Shown here: positions 1 to 9,985 of the stretch, piece by piece
Position numbering within the stretch: position 1 is the first letter of the stretch
Layout of the letters: each line of letters starts with the position of its first letter
Assembly: GCA_034506175.1 (NCBI GenBank)
Contig: JAPDQB010000053.1
Coordinates: 1-41,991 of the forward strand
From: a candidate division KSB1 bacterium
GTDB taxonomy: Bacteria; Zhuqueibacterota; Zhuqueibacteria; Zhuqueibacterales; Zhuqueibacteraceae
Length of the DNA: 41,991 bases
Reading direction: 5' to 3'
Program-made: the position numbers and the translations under genes
Notes under the pieces: generated by a model
What the model was told of the DNA's origin: nothing
The model's input: the letters and a program-made list of their open reading frames with translations, nothing else
Databases searched by the model: none

Positions 1-122
1 AGCCAACTTTTCATAAGCAAGCCTGATCCCGAAAAATGACGCCGCCTGGATCGATAAGAAAGAAAAGCAGTTTGTCCACACCATGTCAAAGAACAGAACT
101 ACAATCAATATACAAGGCACTA

Positions 123-755
123 CTACAGAACTTTGATTTGAGCCAATATTTGTTCAAAGCTTTCAAATCGCGAATACTTCATCTTCCTCTCCTCACACCA
201 CTTTGCCAAATCGCGCTTCGCGAAAATCAAATCCGCTTCACGTGCCCCGCAACGATCAGAGTAGCCGTCGCCAATATAGACGATTCTTCCACCTGGCTTG
301 GCGAGGCGGCGAACGTGATGGCCTTTGCAATTGCCGCATTGGCCGCAACTGTGCTCGAAATAAGGAAAGCTCACAGCGATGCGATCCGGTTGCACAAATT
401 CGAGATGATTCGCCAGTACCGGCAGATCAAGCCTGTGTCGGGATAAGACGCGCTGGATGTAATAATCGAGGCCGTCGCTGAGCACGAACAGTGGCCAGTT
501 TCGTTGCCGGCAAAACTCGGCAAACTCGATAAAGCCGGGCGTGAGCGCTTGCGCGTCGCAAAAGGCATCGAGCTGCTCGCGAGTAAGACGCGTGGTTGCG
601 GCTTCGCGTTCCATGCACTCGCGTGAAGAAATTTCGCCGCGCAGCCATTGCTGCACCAGCTTTTCACACTTTGGCCAGTTTGCAAAATTTTTAAAGAGCA
701 AATCGCCCACGTCGTTTTGGGCGAGGGTGCCGTCGAAGTCGCAGAAGATCAGCAT
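123..755 (-). CDS. HAD-family phosphatase, MtnX-like
   Basis: Predicted haloacid-dehalogenase-fold phosphatase of about 210 residues. The first catalytic motif is at the N-terminus (CDFDGTL, with Asp6 as nucleophile and Asp8 as acid/base in the start-corrected protein). Motif II is LSDG in the middle, and the C-terminal metal-binding motif is IGDGYSD. A cysteine cluster (CGQCGNCK) lies between them, as seen in MtnX-type 2-hydroxy-3-keto-5-methylthiopentenyl-1-phosphate phosphatases and phosphoserine-phosphatase relatives. The frame is open for another 36 codons upstream, but that stretch is AT-rich and unlike protein; I chose the ATG directly before the DxD motif, as in the family. No strong SD is visible. 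Nothing nearby belongs to methionine salvage, so the substrate is uncertain. The fold is secure. Confidence 0.8.
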   Translation of the reverse strand: MLIFCDFDGTLAQNDVGDLLFKNFANWPKCEKLVQQWLRGEISSRECMEREAATTRLTREQLDAFCDAQALTPGFIEFAEFCRQRNWPLFVLSDGLDYYIQRVLSRHRLDLPVLANHLEFVQPDRIAVSFPYFEHSCGQCGNCKGHHVRRLAKPGGRIVYIGDGYSDRCGAREADLIFAKRDLAKWCEERKMKYSRFESFEQILAQIKVL

Positions 756-843
756 GCAGATATTTGTAATGAAACAGTTCTTTGGCATTTTTTGTAAAGA
801 TAGCAACAAAATTTTTAATCGGCAAGCCCAAACCAGAAAAAGT

Positions 844-906
844 GAAGTCGGACTTGCGCGCAAAAATTTCCAAATTTAAAAATCTCGTTTGCGCAAGTCC
901 GACTTC
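844..906. repeat. Inverted repeat with 16-bp perfect arms
   Basis: The arm at 844-859 is the exact reverse complement of 891-906, with a 31-nt AT-rich loop. It lies between the HAD phosphatase gene and the terminator-like hairpin at 926-967. It looks like a short palindromic intergenic element; the loop is too long and there is no adjacent T-run, so it is not a classical terminator. Confidence 0.7.
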
Positions 907-918
907 GCAGCAGTTTCA

Positions 919-967
919 AATAAAATCGCCCACTCGGCTTTGGAAATTCCGCAGCACGAGTGGGCGA
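919..967 (-). terminator. Rho-independent terminator-like hairpin
   Basis: The stem pairs 957-967 with 926-936 (core TCGCCCACTCG / CGAGTGGGCGA). On the minus strand it is followed by an A/T-rich ATTTTATTT tract, just past the end of the C39-like gene at 999. A T-run also follows on the plus strand, so it could act in both directions. The same stem core recurs in the ppdK terminator at 2029-2060. Confidence 0.6.
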
Positions 968-998
968 GATTTTTTCGCAAACATCAGCGAGAAAATTT

Positions 999-1633
999 TC
1001 AGCGGCGTTTGATGGTTATCGCAATATTTTTTGCCTCAGACCAAGCTGCCAAAAATGCATCAATTGGCACGATAAATTCTTCAGTGTCGAAATTGGGGTC
1101 ATTGCCGAAGATATTTTCTTCATCAAATCCACAAACAACTAGAGCATGCGAAATGTCTGCTTTATCCCAATATGGTAGAGCAGTTGTTATTACTGCAACA
1201 ATGCATGGTTGCTGTTTGTCCTCCAGGTAATTTATCAAATCCTTTAACAACCAAATGTGTAGTTCGGCTTTTGTATCTGGAAGCGAGACATTAATCTGTT
1301 ACAAGTCAAATCTCTGCAAAAAAAGCAAAGACTTTCAGTGGTATCCGGATTTGCCGAATCGCCCGGATTCAAGCCATTAGATTTTTTGATCCGGGCGATT
1401 CGTGAAATCCGAATACCAACAAGCTTTTCCCTGTTTGGTTCCGGCTTGTCCGGGTTGTGCATAAGTATATTGAGCGCCGGCGTACCATAATCATCAGTTA
1501 TAAGCAAGTTACGCAATGTGCTCTCTTCGATTTCGCTGCCGAGAAAACTCAGCAACATCTTGACGCATGCCGGCAGGCAACTGGCGTCAAGATGTTGCTT
1601 GTGATGTGGCTTGCTGATAAAGACGTTTGGCAT
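999..1633 (-). pseudogene. C39-like cysteine peptidase, split by a palindromic insertion
   Basis: Two consecutive pieces match the two halves of one papain-like C39-type peptidase. The N-terminal piece, from 1633, carries the Gln/Cys active-site region (HHKQHLDASCLPACVKMLL) and runs into DDYGTPALNIL near 1459. The C-terminal piece runs from about 1298 to 999. It starts INVSLPDTKAELHIWLL and contains HALVVCGFDEENIFGNDP, which holds the catalytic His and Asp. Between them, about 155 nt encode unrelated residues, contain a 29-bp inverted repeat, and end in a stop at 1299-1301. Removing that segment would join two plausible halves. The start overlaps the preceding 125-aa gene by 47 nt, suggesting one operon. 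Known: C39 domains cleave double-glycine leaders, but stand-alone relatives of this size have unclear roles. The split is seen directly; the original function is inference. Confidence 0.7.
1303..1458. mobile_element. Short palindromic (MITE/REP-like) insertion
   Basis: Non-coding segment lodged inside the C39-like gene. Its core is a hairpin of two 29-bp arms, 1340-1368 and 1389-1417, matching at 26 of 29 positions around a 20-nt loop. The flanks (a run of A's near 1320 and a CCGG-rich stretch near 1440) look like part of the same unit. The outer limits are estimated from where peptidase-like protein sequence stops and resumes. No transposase is encoded. Confidence 0.55.
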
Positions 1634-1964
1634 TCGCTCGTAATTCTTCTTTTGAAGTGGACGCTTTGAGTTTCAAATCACCGTTCTGCGCATCAACCCA
1701 AATATGCCCTACAATGCCTAAGGTTCCTCGACCAGGCAGTGAGTAAATAACCGGAACATTCCATAGCGCCAAGCCCTCGTCGCCAACCGAAAAATCAGGA
1801 TCGCCGGCGTGCAGCAAGTTGCCAACGTGTATAATTAAATAATGATTTACTTGCTGACGGGCGGCAAATGCGGTGAAATTCAGCTCTCCTTTGATTTTCA
1901 CCTCGAATGTAACTTTCTTTTTTGACGTGGAAACTTTGCTTGACTTAACTCGAACCGTAGCCAT
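1587..1964 (-). CDS. Conserved-looking protein of unknown function, 125 aa
   Basis: I do not recognise the family. The N-terminus is a Lys/Ser-rich stretch (MATVRVKSSKVSTSKKK). A beta-strand-rich core follows (residues about 18-95, with VTFEVKIKGELNF, YLIIHVGNLLHAGDPDF and LGIVGHIWVDAQNGDL) and then a short helical tail. There is no signal peptide or membrane segment. A purine-rich SD (GGAGGCATT) precedes the ATG. The gene overlaps the start of the broken C39-like peptidase by 47 nt, so the two were probably co-transcribed and translationally coupled. It may be the substrate or partner of that peptidase, but this rests on position alone. Confidence 0.6.
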   Translation of the reverse strand: MATVRVKSSKVSTSKKKVTFEVKIKGELNFTAFAARQQVNHYLIIHVGNLLHAGDPDFSVGDEGLALWNVPVIYSLPGRGTLGIVGHIWVDAQNGDLKLKASTSKEELRANAKRLYQQATSQATS

Positions 1965-2021
1965 AATGCCTCCGTGAGATTTCTCTACTAAAGATAGGGA
2001 TGAAATCTTTCAGCCGCAAGC

Positions 2022-2060
2022 AAAAAAATCGCCCACTGGCCTTCAGACCAAGTGGGCGAT
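2022..2060 (-). terminator. Rho-independent terminator downstream of ppdK
   Basis: Read on the minus strand, the stem ATCGCCCACTTGG...CCAGTGGGCGAT (2060 down to 2029) is followed by seven T's (2028-2022). It lies about 55 nt after the ppdK stop, with the AT palindrome at 2073-2109 in between. Confidence 0.8.
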
Positions 2061-2072
2061 CTTTCCAAACCT

Positions 2073-2109
2073 ATTTTAAATTGAAAATTTCAAATTTTCA
2101 ATTTAAAAT
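2073..2109. repeat. Perfect AT-rich palindrome, 18-bp arms
   Basis: The arms 2073-2090 and 2092-2109 are exact reverse complements around a single C. Almost all bases are A or T. It sits directly 3' of the ppdK stop codon and before the terminator hairpin, so it could fold in the mRNA 3' end or extrude as a cruciform. Confidence 0.75.
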
Positions 2110-2114
2110 TCTTT

Positions 2115-4931
<2,817 letters not shown>

Positions 4932-5055
4932 CTCGTGATACTCCTTCTTAAAAATTGAGTGGTTTATTCAAACAAGTCTGAAAAATTCCCAACAACATTA
5001 TCAAAAGATTTTCCGGCAAAAAACGTGCGACTTCCTGATAACTAAGGCCAACGGC

Positions 5056-5091
5056 TAAAAAGACGACCAACAGGTTTTATCCATTGGTCGC
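5056..5091 (-). terminator. Rho-independent terminator of the S41 protease gene
   Basis: On the minus strand the stem CGACCAA (5090-5084) pairs with TTGGTCG (5070-5064) and is followed by TCTTTTT. It lies between the end of the S41 protease gene (5145) and the ppdK start. A second small GGGGT/ACCCC hairpin near 5117-5129 precedes it. Confidence 0.7.
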
Positions 5092-5144
5092 TTTTCCATT
5101 CATCGGAAAAATTTTTGCGGGGTTGCACCCCCTTTGTGGTTTTT

Positions 5145-6869
5145 TTAGTGTTTCGCTTTCCCGCCATTCAAAACCGCTTTGTAGTTTTCGGTGTTGAGCA
5201 AAATCTCCACGGCTTTTTTGATTGCCGCATCGTCGTCAAAGGTCACTTCGACCTGGGCGCGGGCGCCGAAAAGCTTGGCGGCAATTTCGCGCTCCAGTTC
5301 CCGGCGAATGTATTCCTGGCTGTTGGTATAATCATCTTCTTTTTCACGTTGCAGTGCCTGCTCCAGGGCGGTGATGCTGCCCTGAATGTCTTTGAGATAA
5401 CCTTCTTTATCCGCGGCCTTCTTCAGCTCCGCCAATTGCAATTCACTCTGCGAGGTGTAGGTGAATTTCTTGTCGCTGGCAAACTGGCGAAATTCTTTGA
5501 GAATATTGTCGTCAATCCGGAACTCGCTTTGTTTTAAATTAGGATGCTTGCCGGCATACGCCACGGCAAAATTGAACGTGACGGCTTTGTAGCGCAGCGC
5601 GGATTCAAAGCGATTGAGTTTCTCGCTGGCAACTTCGATATCGGGTTTGATGCCGCCGCCGCCGTACACCACGCGCCCGCTTTTGGTGCGGAAAATCTGC
5701 GCTGGTGTTTTGGCGGTATCCGGCGCTGCCACCGTCTCCGTCAAATCGCCTTCTTCGGCGCTGGCCAAAAGCAGATCATCGTCTGCCGGCCGCGGCCGGT
5801 CTTTTTGAATGCATCGCCCGCTGGGCACATAATATTTTGCCGTGGTAATTTTGAGCGCGGCGTCGCGATTGAGCGAGACCACGGTTTGCACCAGCCCCTT
5901 GCCGAAGGTTGAGGCACCGATGATGACGCCGCGGTCGAGATCTTGAATCGCACCGGCGACGATTTCGGAGGCCGAAGCGCTGTTCTCATTCACCAAAACC
6001 ACCAGCGGCAGCGTGCCGGCTTGCGGTTCTTTGCCGGAACGATATTCCTTGACACTACCTTCAATGCGGCCCTTGGTGGAGACAATCAGGGCGCCTTTCT
6101 CCACAAAATTTTCGGAAACTTCCACCGCTGCCTCGAGCAAGCCGCCGGGATTGTTGCGCAAATCCAGAATCAGGGCTTGCAGGCCCTGCGATTTGAGATC
6201 GCGAATCGCCTGGTTCACTTCATAGCCGGCGTTCTTCGAGAAGCGCGACAGCTTGAGATAACCGATGCCGTCACGAATAATGCCGGAATACGTCACGTCG
6301 TGAATCGTGATTTCAGCGCGAATCAAATGAAACTCGATGGGCAGCGGTTCGCCCTCGCGTACCACTTTGATGTCAACTGCCGTGCCGACTTCGCCGCGCA
6401 AGCGATTGGCCACTTCATCCACTTTCATGCCTTTTGTTGAAACACCGTTGACTTCGATGATGCGGTCGCCCTCACGCAGGCCGGCTTTCTGCGCCGGTGT
6501 GCCGGCAACCGGCTGCTCGACCACCGTCGGCCAGCCGTCGCGCGTGCTGATCACCATGCCGACGCCGCCATATTTGCCATGAGTGATGATTTGCAGTTGG
6601 GCGTTGTCTTCCTTTTCAATCAAAACGGTGTACGGATCGAGTGTGCCCAACATGCCGTTGATGCCGGCTTTCATGAATTTATCGGGATCGACCGGATCGA
6701 CGTATTTGCGCGAAATTTCCTGATAGATCAGGCCGAAGACTTCGATGTTCTTGCGGATTTCATGCACGTAATCGGCGCTGACGCTCACGCCCCAATCGAC
6801 AGCCCAGCCGGCGACAGTAAGTGCGGCGGCGCATAATACGACGAGGAAGGCGGTTCGTTTTTTTAACAT
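5145..6869 (-). CDS. S41-family C-terminal processing protease (CtpA/Prc type)
   Basis: Periplasmic serine protease that trims or degrades proteins from the C-terminus. The N-terminus MLKKRTAFLVVLCAAALTVAGW is a signal peptide or signal anchor. A PDZ domain follows (GGVGMVISTRDGWPTVVEQ ... AGLREGDRIIEVNGVST, roughly residues 85-175), then the S41 catalytic core: ALILDLRNNPGGLLEAAV, the nucleophile in NSASASEIVAG (about residue 296) and the catalytic Lys in TFGKGLVQ (about 321). The C-terminal 180 residues are charged and helical and may bind substrate. The frame is open 25 codons further upstream, but that part lies in a repeat; AGGAGA sits 7 nt before the chosen ATG. It is just downstream of tmk and may share its transcript. 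Confidence 0.93.
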   Translation of the reverse strand: MLKKRTAFLVVLCAAALTVAGWAVDWGVSVSADYVHEIRKNIEVFGLIYQEISRKYVDPVDPDKFMKAGINGMLGTLDPYTVLIEKEDNAQLQIITHGKYGGVGMVISTRDGWPTVVEQPVAGTPAQKAGLREGDRIIEVNGVSTKGMKVDEVANRLRGEVGTAVDIKVVREGEPLPIEFHLIRAEITIHDVTYSGIIRDGIGYLKLSRFSKNAGYEVNQAIRDLKSQGLQALILDLRNNPGGLLEAAVEVSENFVEKGALIVSTKGRIEGSVKEYRSGKEPQAGTLPLVVLVNENSASASEIVAGAIQDLDRGVIIGASTFGKGLVQTVVSLNRDAALKITTAKYYVPSGRCIQKDRPRPADDDLLLASAEEGDLTETVAAPDTAKTPAQIFRTKSGRVVYGGGGIKPDIEVASEKLNRFESALRYKAVTFNFAVAYAGKHPNLKQSEFRIDDNILKEFRQFASDKKFTYTSQSELQLAELKKAADKEGYLKDIQGSITALEQALQREKEDDYTNSQEYIRRELEREIAAKLFGARAQVEVTFDDDAAIKKAVEILLNTENYKAVLNGGKAKH

Positions 6870-6880
6870 GGGTTTATCTC

Positions 6881-6949
6881 CTGGTTGCTTGTTGCTCGTT
6901 GCTGGTCGCTGGTCGCCGGAAAACAAGCGACCAGTAACCAGCAACCAGT
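6881..6949. repeat. Intergenic hairpin repeat, CTGGT family, copy 1
   Basis: The arms 6901-6916 and 6927-6942 (built on GCTGGTCGCTGGTCGC) pair at 14 of 16 positions. The whole stretch is made of GTTGCTGGT-type words and their complements. A second copy with the same words lies at 9903-9981. It sits between tmk and the S41 protease gene, just upstream of the protease SD. Confidence 0.65.
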
Positions 6950-6950
6950 T

Positions 6951-7592
6951 TCATATTTTCAAATCAAAACGCTGGCGCAAAGTTGCCTTGACTTCCTGCG
7001 AAACGGCGTCAAGACTCTGTGTACCATCTAAGACGACGAAACGCTGAGGTTCGGCTTGGGCGAGCTGCAAATAACCCTGCAGAACGCGTTCGTGAAAAGC
7101 TCGATCTTCGCGCTCGAGCCGGTCAAGCGCCTTGCCGCTCTGTCGCTGGCGCGTTTCGGCGACGGCGAGCGGGATGTGCAATAAAAACGTCACATCCGGC
7201 AAAAGTTCCCACGTCACGAAACGATTGATGCGGCGCACGAAGTCCAAATCAATTTGACGGCCAAAGCCCTGAAACGCCGTGGTGGAATCGACGAAGCGGT
7301 CGGCGATGATGATTTTTCCGGCCGCCAACAGCGGCTGGATTTTTTCTTTGGTAATTTGCGCCCGCGCCGCTGAGTAAAGCAAAATCTCCGTACGCTCCGT
7401 CATGCCGCTGTGCTTGGCGTCGAGCAAAATTTGGCGAATCGCCTCGGCAATCTCGACGCCGCCCGGCTCCCGCAGCAGCTCGGTGTCGTAGCCGACGGCG
7501 CGCAACGTTTCAAACAACCGCCGCGCTTGCTCGGTTTTGCCGGAGAAGTCGATGCCTTCGAAGGAGATGAAGATGCCGGAAAAACTTTTCAT
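6951..7592 (-). CDS. tmk: Thymidylate kinase
   Basis: Phosphorylates dTMP to dTDP, an essential step of dTTP synthesis. It is 213 aa, the normal length. The P-loop is FEGIDFSGKT (residues 11-20), the DR motif is ADRFVDSTTAFQGFGR (about 95-112), and the LID region is RQRQSGKALDRLEREDRAFHERV. In the P-loop, Phe replaces the commoner Gly of GIDGSGKT, a variant known in other kinases of the family. The start ATG overlaps the stop of the upstream vapC-like gene in an ATGA, so tmk is probably translationally coupled to a toxin-antitoxin pair. Confidence 0.95.
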   Translation of the reverse strand: MKSFSGIFISFEGIDFSGKTEQARRLFETLRAVGYDTELLREPGGVEIAEAIRQILLDAKHSGMTERTEILLYSAARAQITKEKIQPLLAAGKIIIADRFVDSTTAFQGFGRQIDLDFVRRINRFVTWELLPDVTFLLHIPLAVAETRQRQSGKALDRLEREDRAFHERVLQGYLQLAQAEPQRFVVLDGTQSLDAVSQEVKATLRQRFDLKI

Positions 7593-7975
7593 TTTAAAAT
7601 CTGCACTGGATATTTATGAATAATCTCATCATCTGTCATTAACATCAAACCATGAACATTAGCCTGACAAATCATCATTCGATCAAATGGATCACGATGA
7701 ATGGACGGAAGTTGAGCAAGGTGGGCTACACTTTTTTCATCCAGTGTTAAACTCAAAATCTGATGCTTTTCTCGCTGAACCGGTAAATATACTTCTGGCG
7801 GTTGCGGCAACTGGAGCTTGCCGAGATGGTATTTAATGATAGCTTCCCATATCGACACGACGCTCAAATAAACTTCATTGTTCAAGTCTTGAATGCTGGC
7901 GCGTTTATCATCCGACAGACGTTTGTCCCCGCTGATGTACCAGAGAAAAATATGCGCATCTAATAAAAGCTTCAT
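7589..7975 (-). CDS. VapC-type PIN-domain toxin
   Basis: PIN-domain ribonuclease toxin, 128 aa. The acidic active-site residues are visible: Asp6 (LLLDAHIFLW), Glu44 (SIWEAIIK), Asp95 in HRDPFDRM and Asp115/116 near TDDEI. The HRDPFDR and GKLQLP motifs are typical of the Sll0205-like PIN subfamily. Known: such toxins cleave tRNA or rRNA when the antitoxin is lost. Its ATG overlaps the antitoxin stop (ATGA), and its own stop overlaps the tmk start (ATGA), forming a tightly coupled three-gene unit. Confidence 0.9.
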   Translation of the reverse strand: MKLLLDAHIFLWYISGDKRLSDDKRASIQDLNNEVYLSVVSIWEAIIKYHLGKLQLPQPPEVYLPVQREKHQILSLTLDEKSVAHLAQLPSIHRDPFDRMMICQANVHGLMLMTDDEIIHKYPVQILK

Positions 7976-8229
7976 CGGCCTTCAAATTCAGCTATGATAC
8001 GTTCCGGCAAAGGTTCATTGAAATCATCGGGAACAGTAAATTCTCCGGCGCAGAGGCCAAATGGCCGCAACTTTTTTGAAGTCGAATCAATCGAATTGAG
8101 AGTGATCGGCTTCATCTCTGCAACCGGTTTCCCAGCTTTTACAATCACCAGCGTTTCGCCGGCTTCTACACGATGCAAATACACCGGCAAATCGCGCTTC
8201 ATTTCATCAACACTGATTTGAATCATCAT
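7972..8229 (-). CDS. Phd/YefM-type antitoxin
   Basis: Antitoxin of 85 aa. The N-terminal DNA-binding Phd/YefM fold shows ISVDEMKRDLPVYLHRVEAGETLVIVKAGKPVAEMKPI. The C-terminal part (about residues 50-85, ending PERIIAEFEGR) would wrap and inhibit the PIN toxin. The start could be ATG at 8229 or the next ATG at 8226; AGGCGGT lies just before and fits the second slightly better. A sigma70-like promoter lies at 8272-8299. By family precedent the antitoxin, alone or with the toxin, would repress this promoter, which would also drive tmk. Confidence 0.9.
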   Translation of the reverse strand: MMIQISVDEMKRDLPVYLHRVEAGETLVIVKAGKPVAEMKPITLNSIDSTSKKLRPFGLCAGEFTVPDDFNEPLPERIIAEFEGR

Positions 8230-8271
8230 TTACCGCCTTATCATTAATCGAACTCGAATCATTGCCTCTAA

Positions 8272-8299
8272 AATATAGTAAAATACATGGGATAATCAA
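8272..8299 (-). promoter_or_regulatory. Sigma70-like promoter of the antitoxin-vapC-tmk unit
   Basis: On the minus strand TTGATT (8299-8294) is followed after 16 nt by TATATT (8277-8272). The expected transcription start is near 8264, giving a leader of about 35 nt before the antitoxin ATG. Confidence 0.55.
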
Positions 8300-8340
8300 A
8301 AGCCATTTTGAGCCTCTCGCCTGCTCGGTGACGAATAATT

Positions 8341-8476
8341 TCAGAAAGATGCGTCATCCAGGTAGTGGCGTTCGTCATCCACGCCGAACTGCTTCAGCAA
8401 GCGCTTCAGATTTACGCAATTGCCCCAGTTGGCAAATTTGCATCAAGGCCATCAATTCAATGATAAACTCAAACAT
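8341..8476 (-). other. Possible small coding remnant between the MATE and antitoxin genes
   Basis: Two overlapping short frames look protein-like. One is a 33-codon ATG frame from 8476 (begins MFEFIIELMALMQ) overlapping the MATE stop. The other, in a different frame, ends KRLLKQFGVDDERHYLDD at about 8341. Together they suggest a decayed small gene or a single frameshift. I recognise no family. The rest of 8230-8468 holds only the antitoxin promoter. Confidence 0.2.
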
Positions 8477-9890
8477 GCAAAAATTTCCACTTACCGCCTT
8501 TGAAGCGCCAATAATAAAGTGCGAGGCGGATGGTCTCGTCAAGCAACTGCACGCCCCAAATGCAGAGCAGGCCCAAAAACGCCCGCTGGGCGCCGTGCAA
8601 AATGCCGAAGACGATCACCCAATTCAAACCGATTTCGAGCAAAAAGGCGCTGGCGACGGTCATCCACATCAGCCAGCGCAAATCGCCGGCGCCGCGCAAA
8701 TTGCCGACGACGACGTAGTTCACGGCCTTCGGAACTTGCGTCAACGCAAAAACCAACATCGCAAAGCTGCCGGTGTGAATGACTTCCGGATCATTCGTAA
8801 ATACACTCATAAGCTGCCGCGAAAAAAACCAGAGAATCAACCCCACTGCCACGACGCTGATGAACATCACGGTGCTGGAAACTTCAGCCGTGTGCTGCGC
8901 CAGGCGGCGGTCGGCGGCGCCGAGGTTTTTTCCCATCAGCGTCATCGCGCCCATGCCGAAGCCCATGTAGAGCATCGACAGAATCGCTTGAATGCGCAAA
9001 AAAACCTGATGTGAGGCCAGCATTTCAACGCCCAACTGCGCCACGAAACCGGTGACGACCAGTTGGCCGAACGCCCAAACCAGTTGCTCGATGGTTGTCG
9101 GCACGCCGGCGTTGAACAGCCGTTTGAACGTTTGCAAATTTGGCTGGGCCATTTCGCGAAACGAGAGAAAGAGCGCGCTTTTGCGGCTGCGCAGCAAATA
9201 CAGCGTGCCGAGAAAGCCGAGCGTGTGGCAGATGCCGGCGGCGAGCGCCGCGCCTTGCACTTCCAAACGCGGCAAGCCGAACAAACCGAAGATCAGCAGC
9301 GGCGCCAAAATCAAATTCAAGCCGTTGATGCCGAGATTGATGAGCATCGAATACTGCGTGTCGCCGGCGCCGCGCACGATGCCGACGGCGATGAAGTTGG
9401 TGATGATGAACGGCGCGAAGATCGCGAGCGTTCGCAAGTATGTCACGCCGGCCTGTTCCGCCGCCGCGCCGCCGTCCTCCTTGATCAGCTTGAAGATGTT
9501 GGTGGCGCCAAAATACCAAAACACCGCCAGCAAACAGGCCATGCCGGCGCCGAGAATCATCGCCTGGCTGAGAATGTGATTGGCTTCCTCCTTCTCGCCG
9601 GCGCCGAGATGGCGCGTGATGATCAGTGTGCTGCCGACGATGAACGTGATCAACACCGTGATGCAGAGAATGACCACTTGCAAAGCCATGCCGACGCCGC
9701 CGAACGCCGCGGCGCTGATCTTGCCGATGAGGATGGATTCAACCGTCCACATGATCGTCTGCGAGGCCAGATCGACCACCGCCGGCAGCGCCGTTCGCAG
9801 CAGGTTTTTGAGGGGCGAAGCTTCCGCGCCCTTGAATGATAGACGCATAGTCGATGCGGCCGAATCCGTATCCGCGTCCGTATAGGACAA
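8469..9890 (-). CDS. MATE-family multidrug/metabolite exporter
   Basis: Inner-membrane antiporter of 473 aa with the twelve hydrophobic segments of the MATE family in two similar halves. Visible family features include LLRTALPAVVDLASQTIMWTVE at the first helix, a Gly/Ala-rich second segment, and GIVRGAGDTQYSM plus VGNLRGAGDLRWLMW in equivalent positions of the two halves. It would exchange Na+ or H+ for cationic drugs or metabolites; the substrate cannot be told. The start is TTG at 9890, supported by AGGAGGG eight nt upstream; the next ATG (9848) has no SD. A CTGGT repeat separates it from the inositol-phosphate synthase gene. Confidence 0.92.
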   Translation of the reverse strand: MSYTDADTDSAASTMRLSFKGAEASPLKNLLRTALPAVVDLASQTIMWTVESILIGKISAAAFGGVGMALQVVILCITVLITFIVGSTLIITRHLGAGEKEEANHILSQAMILGAGMACLLAVFWYFGATNIFKLIKEDGGAAAEQAGVTYLRTLAIFAPFIITNFIAVGIVRGAGDTQYSMLINLGINGLNLILAPLLIFGLFGLPRLEVQGAALAAGICHTLGFLGTLYLLRSRKSALFLSFREMAQPNLQTFKRLFNAGVPTTIEQLVWAFGQLVVTGFVAQLGVEMLASHQVFLRIQAILSMLYMGFGMGAMTLMGKNLGAADRRLAQHTAEVSSTVMFISVVAVGLILWFFSRQLMSVFTNDPEVIHTGSFAMLVFALTQVPKAVNYVVVGNLRGAGDLRWLMWMTVASAFLLEIGLNWVIVFGILHGAQRAFLGLLCIWGVQLLDETIRLALYYWRFKGGKWKFLHV

Positions 9891-9902
9891 AGTTAACCCT
9901 CC

Positions 9903-9981
9903 TTGTTGCTTGTTGCTGGTCGCTGGTTTCTATTTGCAACAAGCTACAAACAACCAGTTGCCAGCAACCAGCTACCAGCAA
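9903..9981. repeat. Intergenic hairpin repeat, CTGGT family, copy 2
   Basis: Contains TTGTTGCTTGTTGCTGGTCG near 9903-9922 and complementary CCAGCAACC words at 9954-9981, imperfectly paired. It shares word content and orientation with 6881-6949. It lies between the ends of two genes and may add a transcript-end structure to the inositol-phosphate synthase gene. Confidence 0.6.
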
Positions 9982-9985
9982 CCGC

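Noticed and set aside
1..84. Minus-strand frame starting MVWTNCFSFLSIQ and running off the left edge
   Set aside because: Only 28 codons, no SD, no recognisable motif; not enough to call a gene.
1323..1425. Inverted repeat considered as a CRISPR unit or attenuator
   Set aside because: Single hairpin with no regular spacer array and located inside a broken gene, so an insertion is the better explanation.
5145..6944. Longer form of the S41 protease starting at 6944
   Set aside because: The extra 25 residues come from the CTGGT repeat; the signal peptide and SD support the start at 6869.
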